8,684 nucleotides of DNA, taken from NCBI GenBank assembly GCA_018064575.1, contig JAGHUZ010000100.1:1-8684 (forward strand), given 5' to 3'. The notes beneath the pieces are model-generated. The model searched no databases. It saw only the letters and a program-made list of their open reading frames with translations, and was not told the origin of the DNA. This DNA comes from Candidatus Minthomonas equi. Lineage in GTDB: Bacteria; Bacteroidota; Bacteroidia; Bacteroidales; UBA932. Every line of letters starts with the position of its first letter. Positions within the stretch are counted from its first letter, which is position 1. Made by a program: the position numbers and the translations under genes. Positions 1 through 6,975 of this stretch are shown piece by piece.

Positions 1-1
1 A

Positions 2-337
2 CGTTGCAAGAGTATGATACTGGGATCCAATGGCCAGAATATCTATCCTGAGGAGATAGAAAACCAATTGAACAATATGCCCTATGTATCGGAGACGCTT
101 GTGATAGACGATCACGGGAAACTTGTCGCCTTGATTTTCCCTGATGCGGACAGGGTCGCGTCAGAGTCTCTCTCTTCGGAACAGCTCTTGCAGAAACTTA
201 AGGAATGTGTAAGGGCTTACAATGATTCCGAAGCGGCGTTCAACAAAATTTCGTCAATAGAAATATTTCCCGAGGAGTTCGAAAAAACTCCGAAAAGAAG
301 TATAAAACGGTATCTTTATCAGAGACAGGATGGATAA
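2..337 (+). CDS. AMP-forming acyl-CoA ligase (long-chain fatty acid type), C-terminal part, 5' truncated
   Basis: This is the C-terminal subdomain of an ANL-superfamily adenylating enzyme, which activates a carboxylate (probably a fatty acid) with ATP and then transfers it to CoA. The frame is open to the left edge, so the gene begins outside the window; the ATG at 14 is internal. The first residues, RCKSMILGSNGQNIYPEEIE, are the A8 hinge motif where the small C-terminal lid joins the large domain. The last 20 residues contain the A10-type segment EKTPKRSIKR; the lysine of SIK, about residue 102 of the 111 visible, is the expected adenylation lysine. The stop lies 8 nt inside the next gene, so the two are probably co-transcribed and translationally coupled. 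The substrate cannot be told from this fragment, because the acyl pocket lies in the missing part. Family assignment is firm; long-chain fatty acid specificity is inferred from resemblance to Bacteroidetes FadD-like proteins. Confidence 0.88.
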   Translation, partial: RCKSMILGSNGQNIYPEEIENQLNNMPYVSETLVIDDHGKLVALIFPDADRVASESLSSEQLLQKLKECVRAYNDSEAAFNKISSIEIFPEEFEKTPKRSIKRYLYQRQDG

Positions 338-743
338 TAAGCAGTGCAAGTTTGATAGGAATTATCTTGAAATGGCACGAATCTGGGCCACGAATTCCTA
401 TTGTAAGCGGCGACAGGTCGGAGCACTCATCGTCAAGGACAAAATGATTATTTCCGATGGATATAACGGGACTCCGTCAGGTTTCGAAAATATCTGTGAA
501 GATGATGAGGGGAAAACCAAAGCCTATGTTCTTCACGCAGAGGCGAATGCCATTACGAAAGTCGCCAAGTCGGGCAACAGCAGTCTTGGCGCGACTCTTT
601 ATGTCACTGCCGCACCTTGTATCGAATGTGCGAAACTCATTATTCAGTCAGGAATCAAAAGGGTCGTTTATCAGGACGAATATCGGGTCAGAGACGGGAT
701 AGACCTGCTGGAAAGGGTGGGAATAGAAGTTTGCAAATTATAG
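330..743 (+). CDS. Deoxycytidylate (dCMP) deaminase
   Basis: This is a zinc-dependent deaminase of 137 residues that converts dCMP to dUMP, the precursor for thymidylate synthase, in the cytosol. The cytidine deaminase-fold signature is complete: H69-A-E71, with H69 a zinc ligand and E71 the proton shuttle, and P96-C97-I-E-C100, with both cysteines as zinc ligands. The segment YNGTPSGF (residues 45-52) is the nucleotide-binding motif that separates dCMP deaminases from cytidine and tRNA adenosine deaminases. C25, just before RRQVGA, and C56 sit where some dCMP deaminases hold a second, structural zinc, but the cysteine/histidine-rich insertion usual before HAE is reduced here, so that site may be absent. 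The ATG at 330 overlaps the upstream ligase gene by 8 nt, and the stop is 3 nt before the protease gene. No Shine-Dalgarno sequence is present. The N-terminus aligns with the family start, so this start is likely right. Confidence 0.93.
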   Translation: MDNKQCKFDRNYLEMARIWATNSYCKRRQVGALIVKDKMIISDGYNGTPSGFENICEDDEGKTKAYVLHAEANAITKVAKSGNSSLGATLYVTAAPCIECAKLIIQSGIKRVVYQDEYRVRDGIDLLERVGIEVCKL

Positions 744-746
744 GAT

Positions 747-2333
747 ATGAATCATAATTGGAAGATAGTCAGGAAAGTTTTATTCTGGCTGGTTCTGGTA
801 CTTTTGGGCGCGTCTGTTTCGAGGATTTTTTATGGCCTCAGGAACAGGAACTATGAAATGGGACTTCGCCATTGGGCCAAGATTAATCTTATACTGAACC
901 AGATAGATAATAATTACGTCGATTCGATAGATAAACGTCAGTTCTCGGAAAAACTCATACCGCTCATTATGAATGAGCTGGATCCTCATTCCGTGTATAT
1001 GCCCCCGCAGATTCTTCAGGAAGCGGAAGATGAATTACAGGGACATTTCGATGGCATCGGGATTACTTTCAATGTTCCTAATGATACAGCCATAGTAATC
1101 AGTATAATCGCCTCCGGCCCCTCGGAACGGGCAGGATTGATGACGGGTGACAGAATCATAAAGATACAAGGCAATACGGTGGCCGGTGTGGGGATACCCC
1201 AGGATTCATTGGTAAAACTGATGCGCGGCCCATCGGGAACCAAGGTAAATTTGGATATTTTGAGAGACGGAGAAATAGTCCCCTTCACAATAACAAGGGA
1301 TAAGATTCCCGTGAAAAGTGTGGATGTGGCATATATGATAAATGATACGACAGGATATGTGAAACTTTCCAAATTCACGAGGACAAGTTATGCTGAATTT
1401 ATGTCAGTAGTTCCGGGAATGTTGGACAAAGGGATGAAGAAACTCCTGTTCGATTTGAGGGATAATGCAGGAGGCTATCTGGATCAGGCTCTTCTCCTTT
1501 CAAATGAGTTTCTGGCCAAAGATGAAATGATAGTCTATATGGAAGGACAGCATCGTCCGCGGCAGGAGTTTACCGCTGATGGTTCCGGTAGCTGCAGGGG
1601 AGTGAATCTGTATGTTCTGATAAATGAAAATTCTGCCTCTTCAAGCGAGATTCTGGCGGGAGCCATTCAGGATAATGACAGGGGAACAGTAATCGGACGC
1701 CGCTCATTCGGGAAAGGACTCGTACAGGAACCGGTTTATTTTTCCGACAAGTCCGGAATCAGGTTGACCGTGGCGCGTTATTATACTCCGACAGGACGAT
1801 GCATTCAGAGACCGTACGAAAAAGGAAAGGAAGATTATCTGTTCGACATATATGAAAGGTATCAGCACGGAGAGATGATGGATGTGGACAGCATACCTCA
1901 CAATGATTCCCTGAAGTTCGTAACCAAAAAAGGAAAAGTGGTCTATGGAGGAGGCGGTATTATTCCGGATATGTTCGTCCCGATAGATACAGTCGGAGTA
2001 ACCGACTTGCTGGTCAAAATCAACAAGCAGTCCCTTCAGATGAAGTACGCTCTTGAATTCTCCGACAGATTCCGTGGAGAACTCAGGGGTATAAAGGATT
2101 TGAAATCACTGGATATGCTGTTCAGGAGAGTGAATCTGGAAAATGACTTCAAGACATTCATCCAGTCAAAAGGCATCGCCATACCGCAGAAGGAATGGGA
2201 AATTTCAGGGGATATAATAATGACTCAGGTCAGAGCCATAAGCGGGCGTTATTCCAGTCTTGACGACAATGCCTTTTACCCGATTTATTCGGAAATCGAC
2301 AATGTGATTCAAAAGGCTGTTATGGCAGAATAA
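747..2333 (+). CDS. S41 family carboxy-terminal processing serine protease (CtpA/Prc-like)
   Basis: This 528-residue protease belongs to the family that cleaves near the C-termini of envelope proteins. The N-terminus has positive residues (K6, R9, K10) followed by a hydrophobic stretch at about 11-24. There is no lipobox cysteine, so it is an uncleaved anchor or signal peptide placing the enzyme in the periplasm. Domains in order: a helical segment with the family motif LDPHSVYMP (78-86), a PDZ domain at about 100-185 beginning near GIGITF, and the tail-specific protease domain. The catalytic residues are S298 in SASSSE, K323 in FGKG and Q327 four residues later; the 25-residue Ser-Lys spacing matches E. 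coli Prc and Bacillus CtpB. After about residue 410 comes a helical tail of no clear function. It is probably last in the operon with the deaminase and ligase. Its final 14 nt overlap the convergent queA. The physiological substrate cannot be deduced. Confidence 0.95.
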   Translation: MNHNWKIVRKVLFWLVLVLLGASVSRIFYGLRNRNYEMGLRHWAKINLILNQIDNNYVDSIDKRQFSEKLIPLIMNELDPHSVYMPPQILQEAEDELQGHFDGIGITFNVPNDTAIVISIIASGPSERAGLMTGDRIIKIQGNTVAGVGIPQDSLVKLMRGPSGTKVNLDILRDGEIVPFTITRDKIPVKSVDVAYMINDTTGYVKLSKFTRTSYAEFMSVVPGMLDKGMKKLLFDLRDNAGGYLDQALLLSNEFLAKDEMIVYMEGQHRPRQEFTADGSGSCRGVNLYVLINENSASSSEILAGAIQDNDRGTVIGRRSFGKGLVQEPVYFSDKSGIRLTVARYYTPTGRCIQRPYEKGKEDYLFDIYERYQHGEMMDVDSIPHNDSLKFVTKKGKVVYGGGGIIPDMFVPIDTVGVTDLLVKINKQSLQMKYALEFSDRFRGELRGIKDLKSLDMLFRRVNLENDFKTFIQSKGIAIPQKEWEISGDIIMTQVRAISGRYSSLDDNAFYPIYSEIDNVIQKAVMAE

Positions 2334-3372
2334 GCATGGCATCACCGTATGTGCCGAAAGAGTAGCCTTCCTTGATGGCCACCTTGTAGGCTTTCATAAC
2401 GTATTCATAACCTCCGAAAGCTGTCGCACTCATCAGCATCGTGGAGTAAGGCAGATGAAAATTGGTTACCATTGCATCTGCGATGCAGAATCTGTAGGGA
2501 GGGAATATGAACTTGTTAGTCCATCCGTTGAAAGGTTTCAACTCATTCGTAGTGGTGACAGGGGTCTCGATGGCACGCGTTACCGTGGCTCCGACAGAGA
2601 ATACGCGGTGTCCCCGGCGGTGTGCTTCGTTTACCATATCTGCAGTGGATTCCGGTATGATGGCCTGCTCCGAATCCATCTTGTGCTTCGACAAATCTTC
2701 AACATCTACCTTGCGGAAATGCCCCAGCCCTATGTGGACGGTCGCGAAACATTTGTCAACGCCTTTTATTTCCATTCTTTTGAACAGTTCGCGACTGAAA
2801 TGGAGACCGGCAGCCGGAGAAGCTACCGCTCCTTCCTGCGATGCGAAGATGGTCTGGAATCTTTCTTCATCGATAGCTTCCGCCCTGGGACGTATCCACG
2901 TGGGAACAGGCATTTCTCCCATACTGTACAGGGTGGTTTTGAACTCTTCGTAACTTCCGTCGAACAGGAAGCGGAGTGTTCTGCCGCGGGAGGTGGTATT
3001 GTCGATGACTTCCGCTACGAGCGAATCATTCTCTCCGAAGTACAGCTTGTTCCCGATTCTGATTTTTCTGGCAGGATCGACGAGAACGTCCCAAAGTCTC
3101 TGGTCCTTGTTCAATTCCCTGAGAAGAAACACTTCGATTTCTGCTCCGGTCTTTTCTTTGTTACCTCTCAGACGGGCGGGAAAAACTTTGGTGTCATTCA
3201 GAACGAAGACATCGCCTTCGTCACAGTAGTTGATTATGTCCTTGAAAAGTTTATGCTCGATTTTCCCGTTGGTTTTGTGCAAAATCATCAGGCGGCATTC
3301 ATCTCTGTAATCCGTCGGATATTTGGCGATGAGTTCCAGAGGAAGGTTATAGTTGAATTGTGACAGTTTCAT
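2320..3372 (-). CDS. queA: S-adenosylmethionine:tRNA ribosyltransferase-isomerase
   Basis: QueA transfers and isomerises the ribosyl part of S-adenosylmethionine onto 7-aminomethyl-7-deazaguanine at the wobble position (G34) of tRNAs with GUN anticodons, forming epoxyqueuosine. The 350 residues match the family's usual length. The family landmarks appear in order: the start [32 protein letters not shown] (58-70), ASPAAGLHF (184-192), HIGLGHFR (213-220), the KHKMDSE block (229-235), TNFHLPYS (303-310) and the terminal YGDAMLI (342-348). The start ATG at 3372 gives the canonical N-terminus. It lies 47 nt downstream of truB on the same strand. I see no -33/-7 promoter in that gap, so it is likely the last gene of the rpiB-truB-queA operon. 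Its last codons overlap the end of the S41 protease gene by 14 bp. A long reading frame on the opposite strand is a shadow of this gene. Confidence 0.97.
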   Translation of the reverse strand: MKLSQFNYNLPLELIAKYPTDYRDECRLMILHKTNGKIEHKLFKDIINYCDEGDVFVLNDTKVFPARLRGNKEKTGAEIEVFLLRELNKDQRLWDVLVDPARKIRIGNKLYFGENDSLVAEVIDNTTSRGRTLRFLFDGSYEEFKTTLYSMGEMPVPTWIRPRAEAIDEERFQTIFASQEGAVASPAAGLHFSRELFKRMEIKGVDKCFATVHIGLGHFRKVDVEDLSKHKMDSEQAIIPESTADMVNEAHRRGHRVFSVGATVTRAIETPVTTTNELKPFNGWTNKFIFPPYRFCIADAMVTNFHLPYSTMLMSATAFGGYEYVMKAYKVAIKEGYSFGTYGDAMLILP

Positions 3373-3419
3373 ACTTTATTATACGTATGATATTTGAAAA
3401 AGTTTCAAGCGGGCTCGAT

Positions 3420-4160
3420 TTATTTGTCTGAATATATACGGATGAAATCATCCATTTCCATACAGTCTTCCAGTTTGAAATCTCCGGAGCCTGTTCTGGT
3501 CAGTGACGTCAGATGCGCACCGCTTTCAAGTGCCAGACCCAAATCTCTGGCAAGGGCCCGTATGTATGTGCCTTTGCTGCATTGTACGCGCAGGGTGATT
3601 CGGGGAAGGTCGAACTTCATCAGGGCGATGTCGTAAATCTCTATGGAGGAAGGCTTCAACTCTATCTCCTCTCCGCTTCTGGCTCTTTCGTATGCCCGCA
3701 TCCCATCTACATATTTCGCAGAGAATACGGGAGGGTATTGCTCCTGCGGGCCGATAAACGATTTCAGAACGTTTTCCACACTTTCTGGGGTGATGTGCTC
3801 ATAAGGATAAGTGGCATCGATTTCCTTTTCCAGATCAAAGGATGGTGTAGTGGCTCCGAAAGTTATTTCAGCGATATATTCTTTTCTTCCCGCCTGAATG
3901 ACTTCAGCCGATTTGGTCGCTCTGCCTGCACATAGAATCAGAATGCCGGTGGCCAAAGGGTCCAGTGTTCCTGCGTGCCCCACCTTGAGTTCGCCGTGGA
4001 AGTGACGTTTAAGAGTGAATTTGACTTTTCTCACCACATCGGCGGAAGTCCATCTATATGGTTTATTGAATACCAGAAGGAATCCTGACCTGTATTTTTC
4101 GATGTCCCTTTCCAAGGGGGTGACGTGGGTTTTGTCAAGAATAGGAAATTCCGGGGTCAT
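3420..4160 (-). CDS. truB: tRNA pseudouridine(55) synthase
   Basis: TruB converts U55 in the T-loop of elongator tRNAs to pseudouridine. The catalytic motif GHAGTLDPLATG (61-72) holds the nucleophile D67. Y95 in KEYIAEITFG lies 28 residues later, matching the D48/Y76 spacing of the E. coli enzyme. YPPVFSAKYVDGMRAYERAR (142-161) and CSKGTYIRALARDLG (194-208) complete the family motifs. At 246 residues it is shorter than E. coli TruB (314) and ends soon after the catalytic domain, so the C-terminal PUA-like RNA-binding domain is missing; this is usual in Bacteroidetes. About 25 extra residues precede GFLLVFNKP, but no later methionine could serve as the start, and the ATG overlaps the rpiB stop codon by 4 nt (ATGA), a typical coupling arrangement. 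It is the second gene of the rpiB-truB-queA unit. Confidence 0.97.
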   Translation of the reverse strand: MTPEFPILDKTHVTPLERDIEKYRSGFLLVFNKPYRWTSADVVRKVKFTLKRHFHGELKVGHAGTLDPLATGILILCAGRATKSAEVIQAGRKEYIAEITFGATTPSFDLEKEIDATYPYEHITPESVENVLKSFIGPQEQYPPVFSAKYVDGMRAYERARSGEEIELKPSSIEIYDIALMKFDLPRITLRVQCSKGTYIRALARDLGLALESGAHLTSLTRTGSGDFKLEDCMEMDDFIRIYSDK

Positions 4161-4588
4161 TGCGCGCAGGGGATTTTTTCTATTCTTCTCCGGTGCCTTC
4201 CTCCGTCAAAGGTCTCTTTCAGGAAAGTGGCAGTAATTCTTATGGCCTCGTCCGAAGTGATGAACCGGGCCGGCAAGGTGAGAATATTGGCATCATTGTG
4301 ATGGCGGGCCAGGGATGCGAGCTCTTCGTTCCAGCACAGAGCCGCCCTGACTTCCTTGTGTTTGTTCAAGGTCATGGAGATCCCGTTCCCTGTTCCGCAC
4401 AGACCTATTCCCAATTCGATGTCTCCCCTGGCCAGACTTTCCGCCAGCGGGTGGGCGACGTCCGGATAATCCATACTTTCCGGGGAAGATGTTCCGAAAT
4501 CCTTTACCTCATATCCGGAGCCGGTCAGATATTCTATCAGCTTCCGCTTCGTTTCGAAACCGGCGTGGTCTGATGCGATGCCAATCAT
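4157..4588 (-). CDS. rpiB: Ribose-5-phosphate isomerase B
   Basis: This enzyme interconverts ribose 5-phosphate and ribulose 5-phosphate in the non-oxidative pentose phosphate pathway (RpiB/LacAB family; allose phosphates are also accepted by some members). From the ATG at 4588 it has 143 residues, normal for the family, and begins MIGIASDHAGF with D7 and H8 of the SDHAG phosphate/sugar-binding motif. C64 in LCGTGNG is the catalytic cysteine that moves the C2 proton. H97 in RHHNDAN corresponds to the ring-opening histidine. A longer frame starting with TTG at 4621 would add 11 unconserved residues and would place the start inside the predicted -7 promoter box, so it is rejected. It is the first gene of a - strand operon, and its TGA overlaps the truB ATG. 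It has its own promoter, divergent from galE. Confidence 0.95.
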   Translation of the reverse strand: MIGIASDHAGFETKRKLIEYLTGSGYEVKDFGTSSPESMDYPDVAHPLAESLARGDIELGIGLCGTGNGISMTLNKHKEVRAALCWNEELASLARHHNDANILTLPARFITSDEAIRITATFLKETFDGGRHRRRIEKIPCAQ

Positions 4589-4618
4589 AATAGTTTTATG
4601 CTTTAAGCGTTGATGATG

Positions 4619-4648
4619 CAAATATAACTATAAAGAGGTACACAAAAA
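4619..4648 (-). promoter_or_regulatory. Predicted promoter of rpiB-truB-queA (Bacteroidetes type)
   Basis: Read on the - strand, the -7 element TATATTTG lies at 4626-4619 and fits TAnnTTTG exactly. A TTTTTG at 4648-4643 can serve as the -33 element, although the 16-nt spacer is shorter than the 19-21 nt usually seen. Transcription would begin near 4613, leaving a leader of about 25 nt before the rpiB ATG at 4588. The leader is A-rich with no Shine-Dalgarno sequence. Confidence 0.55.
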
Positions 4649-4679
4649 TTGAATTGTGCGAATAATCAGTGTATATTTG
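4649..4679 (+). promoter_or_regulatory. Predicted promoter of galE (Bacteroidetes type)
   Basis: A -33 TTG at 4649-4651 and a -7 TATATTTG at 4672-4679 are separated by 20 nt, an ideal match to the Bacteroidetes primary sigma factor consensus (TTTG / TAnnTTTG). The expected start of transcription is near 4685, giving a leader of about 23 nt to the galE ATG at 4708. The leader is A-rich and lacks a Shine-Dalgarno sequence. The element lies back to back with the rpiB promoter. Confidence 0.68.
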
Positions 4680-4707
4680 CACATCAGTTGGAAAATAAAC
4701 GATTAAA

Positions 4708-5736
4708 ATGGCAGATAGAGTATTAGTTACAGGTGCGACCGGATATATCGGCTCGCACACGATAGTGGAACTGGTGAATGCCGGTTACGAAGTAGTGGGC
4801 GTCGATGATTTTTCGAATTCATCACGTGATGTTCTGGATGGCATAGCGGGTATAATTGGCAGGAAAATTCCTTTTGTGGAAGCCGATTGTTCCGATATGG
4901 CCCAATTCTCCAAGGTGTTTGAGAGTTACCCTGATATCAGGGCCGCTATCCATTTCGCCGCGTACAAGGCAGTCGGTGAGAGTGTCGGCAAGCCTGTGGA
5001 GTATTTTAAGAATAACCTCTCGTCGTTACTTAATCTTGTGGACCTTATGAGGCGTCAGCCATCGGCGAACATTGTATTTTCATCTTCCTGTACGGTTTAT
5101 GGGGAGCCCGATGAAGGTGCTCTCCCCATCAGTGAAACGGCCAGGACCAAGGAGGCGACTTCTCCATACGGAAGGTCGAAGCAGATTTGTGAAGATATGC
5201 TGAAGGACTGTGGAAGAGCTTATGAAAATTTGAAAATTACGGCTCTCCGTTATTTCAATCCTATCGGGGCTCATCCTTCAGCCAAGATAGGGGAACTCCC
5301 CAGAGGAGTGCCGCAGAATCTGGTTCCCTTCGTAACTCAGACCGCTGCCGGATTAAGAAAAGAATTGAGCATATTCGGGAACGATTACGATACCCCCGAC
5401 GGAACCTGTATCCGTGACTATATATACGTATGTGATTTGGCCAAAGCCCACGTGGCCGCCGTGAACCGTATGCTGACTCAAGATTCAGAGCGTTATGAGA
5501 TTTTCAATCTGGGAACAGGGAACGGTGTTTCGGTACTGGAACTTGTCAATACCTTCATCAAGGTGACGGGGGTCGCGCTCCCATATCGCTTCGCTCCGAG
5601 AAGGGCAGGCGACATAGTAAAGGTATGGGCCGATGCCACCAAAGCCAATACGGTCCTTGGGTGGAAGGCGGACACACCTTTGGATGAGGTGTTGCTTTCT
5701 GCCTGGAACTGGGAGAAGAAAATCAGAAATCTATAG
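4708..5736 (+). CDS. galE: UDP-glucose 4-epimerase
   Basis: GalE is an NAD-dependent extended short-chain dehydrogenase that interconverts UDP-glucose and UDP-galactose for the Leloir pathway and for surface polysaccharide precursors. Of 342 residues, the N-terminal Rossmann motif is G9-A-T-G12-Y-I-G15. SSSCTVYG (125-132) carries the active-site Ser/Thr, and Y154-GRS-K158 is the YxxxK catalytic pair. FNPIGAHPSAKIGELP (183-198) and NLVPF (204-208) are GalE substrate-domain motifs. V306, in GDIVKVWADATKAN, aligns with the gatekeeper Y299 of E. coli GalE. A small residue there is known to admit N-acetylated UDP-sugars, so a dual Glc/GlcNAc epimerase is possible. It is monocistronic, with its own promoter and a hairpin terminator directly after it. 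Confidence 0.95.
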   Translation: MADRVLVTGATGYIGSHTIVELVNAGYEVVGVDDFSNSSRDVLDGIAGIIGRKIPFVEADCSDMAQFSKVFESYPDIRAAIHFAAYKAVGESVGKPVEYFKNNLSSLLNLVDLMRRQPSANIVFSSSCTVYGEPDEGALPISETARTKEATSPYGRSKQICEDMLKDCGRAYENLKITALRYFNPIGAHPSAKIGELPRGVPQNLVPFVTQTAAGLRKELSIFGNDYDTPDGTCIRDYIYVCDLAKAHVAAVNRMLTQDSERYEIFNLGTGNGVSVLELVNTFIKVTGVALPYRFAPRRAGDIVKVWADATKANTVLGWKADTPLDEVLLSAWNWEKKIRNL

Positions 5737-5760
5737 GATAGTTTATCTATGTGGCATTGG

Positions 5761-5804
5761 AAAATCAAGAAAAGGAAATGAATCGTTTCCTTTTCTTGAT
5801 TTTT
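5761..5804 (+). terminator. Intrinsic terminator after galE
   Basis: A perfect 18-bp inverted repeat has arms at 5761-5778 and 5786-5803 and a 7-nt loop (TGAATCG). The 3' arm ends in TTTT and is followed by T and G at 5804-5805. The stem begins 24 nt after the galE stop. The stem is A/T-rich with a purine left arm and pyrimidine right arm, so A and T tracts flank both sides and it could in principle work in both directions. Its U-tract overlaps the predicted -33 element of the dprA promoter. Confidence 0.88.
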
Positions 5805-5834
5805 GTTCCCGGGTGTTCCGCTTTGCTACTTTAG
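5800..5834 (+). promoter_or_regulatory. Predicted promoter of dprA-tatD-ansA
   Basis: TTTTTG at 5800-5805 (-33) and TACTTTAG at 5827-5834 (-7, one mismatch to TAnnTTTG) are separated by 21 nt. The -7 box ends only 4 nt before the dprA ATG at 5839, so transcription would begin at or very near the start codon. The -33 element lies inside the T-tract of the galE terminator. Support is limited to consensus match and position. Confidence 0.5.
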
Positions 5835-5838
5835 CGCT

Positions 5839-6975
5839 ATGGAATATTCGGACTTGGTATATGCCTGTGCCCTAAACAGGATTTTCAATTATGACTGCCG
5901 CCTGGGAAAGCGGGTTATGGAACGATATCCCCATCCGGGGACTCTTTTTTCGTGGAAGGCGGATGAACTCTGCGGATTGTTCGGCCGGAATTCGAAATAT
6001 CCGGGATTATTCACGGACAGGAAATTTCTGGATGAGGCAGCGGATGAAGTGGAATGGGCTTCGTCAAAGGGGGTGCGGATACTCTGTTTCAATGAGGCGG
6101 ATTATCCTTATCGGCTCAGAGAATGTGAAGATGCTCCATTGATATTGTTCAAAGCCGGAAATGCGGAATTGAATGCATCGCGGGTGATTTCCGTCGTGGG
6201 AACCAGAAAGGTGACTTCATACGGACTTGGAGTATGCCGTTCCATAATACAGGAACTGGCCTCTCTGGAGGAACCTCCGCTTGTGGTGAGCGGACTTGCA
6301 TACGGGGTGGATATATGTGCCCACAGGGAGGCACTTTCTTTGGGATTGTCCACCGTAGGGGTAATGGCTACAGGAATAAATGATATTTATCCTCATGCTC
6401 ACCGTGCAGATGCTGCGGCTATGTGCAGACAGGGGGGAATCGTAACTGATTTCTGGAGGAACGCACCTCCTGACAGAATTAATTTTCTCCGAAGGAACAG
6501 GATTATCGCGGGGCTGTGTGATGCTGTAGTGCTGGTAGAATCTGATAAAAGCGGAGGGGGAATAGTGACATCGAAGATGGCTTTCTCGTATTCCAGGGAA
6601 GTGTTCGCTGTACCCGGAAGAATAAACGACAGATATTCGGCCGGGTGTAATCTTCTTATCAGCGAGAAAATAGCGGAATCCCTTTCATCCCCGGATAGAA
6701 TCGGCACTTTGATGGGATGGAAGAAACGCTGCGGTGCTCTGTCTTCGGAAGGTGCTGCTGAATTATTTTCCGGGGATAGTGATGTGAAAAAAAATATTAT
6801 TGTACTTTTATCAAATGGTTCCGGGATGGATGCCGACTCTCTTTGTGAGAGATTACATTTTGATTGTCAGGAGATTATGACGGCTTTGACTGCACTTGAA
6901 ATGGAGGGAAGGATTATCCTTGACGGCCGTGGTGTATATGGATTGAAAAAATATATGGTTGGCTCAAATGATTGA
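5839..6975 (+). CDS. dprA: DNA processing protein DprA (Smf)
   Basis: DprA binds incoming single-stranded DNA during natural transformation and loads RecA on it; many non-competent bacteria keep it as well. From the ATG at 5839 it has 378 residues, the usual length. The N-terminal 70 residues form the helical SAM/HhH-like region. The Rossmann-like ssDNA-binding core runs from about 80 to 290, with VVGTRKVTSYG (119-129; GTR where many members have GSR), SGLAYGVDICAH (151-162), DIYPHAHR (182-189), NFLRRNRIIAGL (215-226), SGGGIVTSKMA (238-248) and VFAVPG (255-260). A winged-helix DML1-like domain occupies about 315-375. A TTG-initiated extension from 5803 is rejected because it would start inside the terminator stem and upstream of the predicted -7 box. 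The stop overlaps the tatD start by 8 nt. No other competence gene is visible in the window. Confidence 0.94.
   Translation: MEYSDLVYACALNRIFNYDCRLGKRVMERYPHPGTLFSWKADELCGLFGRNSKYPGLFTDRKFLDEAADEVEWASSKGVRILCFNEADYPYRLRECEDAPLILFKAGNAELNASRVISVVGTRKVTSYGLGVCRSIIQELASLEEPPLVVSGLAYGVDICAHREALSLGLSTVGVMATGINDIYPHAHRADAAAMCRQGGIVTDFWRNAPPDRINFLRRNRIIAGLCDAVVLVESDKSGGGIVTSKMAFSYSREVFAVPGRINDRYSAGCNLLISEKIAESLSSPDRIGTLMGWKKRCGALSSEGAAELFSGDSDVKKNIIVLLSNGSGMDADSLCERLHFDCQEIMTALTALEMEGRIILDGRGVYGLKKYMVGSND

Noticed and set aside
2455..3363. A 302-codon open frame on the + strand opposite queA, with further 78-148-codon frames nearby.
   Set aside because: It mirrors queA, whose full set of family motifs is on the - strand. 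The translated product has no recognisable motif and resembles the usual reverse-frame shadow.
3394..3408. A small inverted repeat (6-bp arms, TTGAAA/TTTCAA) and an ATACGTAT palindrome at 3381-3388 in the truB-queA gap, considered as a terminator or operator.
   Set aside because: The stem is short and A/T-rich with no proper T-tract, and an 8-base palindrome is expected by chance in DNA of this composition.
4160..4573. A 137-codon + strand frame opposite rpiB, and 3513-3935 opposite truB.
   Set aside because: Both lie wholly within well-identified - strand genes and show no domain, promoter or plausible leader.
4586..4621. rpiB start at TTG 4621, giving 154 residues.
   Set aside because: The 11 extra residues precede the canonical MIGIASDHAG start, and the TTG falls within the predicted -7 promoter element.
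5803..5838. dprA start at TTG 5803, giving 390 residues.
   Set aside because: It begins in the last base of the terminator stem and upstream of the likely transcription start; the ATG at 5839 gives the normal DprA N-terminus.
6193..6225. GTR in place of the more common GSR in the DprA Rossmann motif, considered as a possible loss of function.
   Set aside because: Threonine is a conservative change in this loop, and all other DprA motifs are intact.
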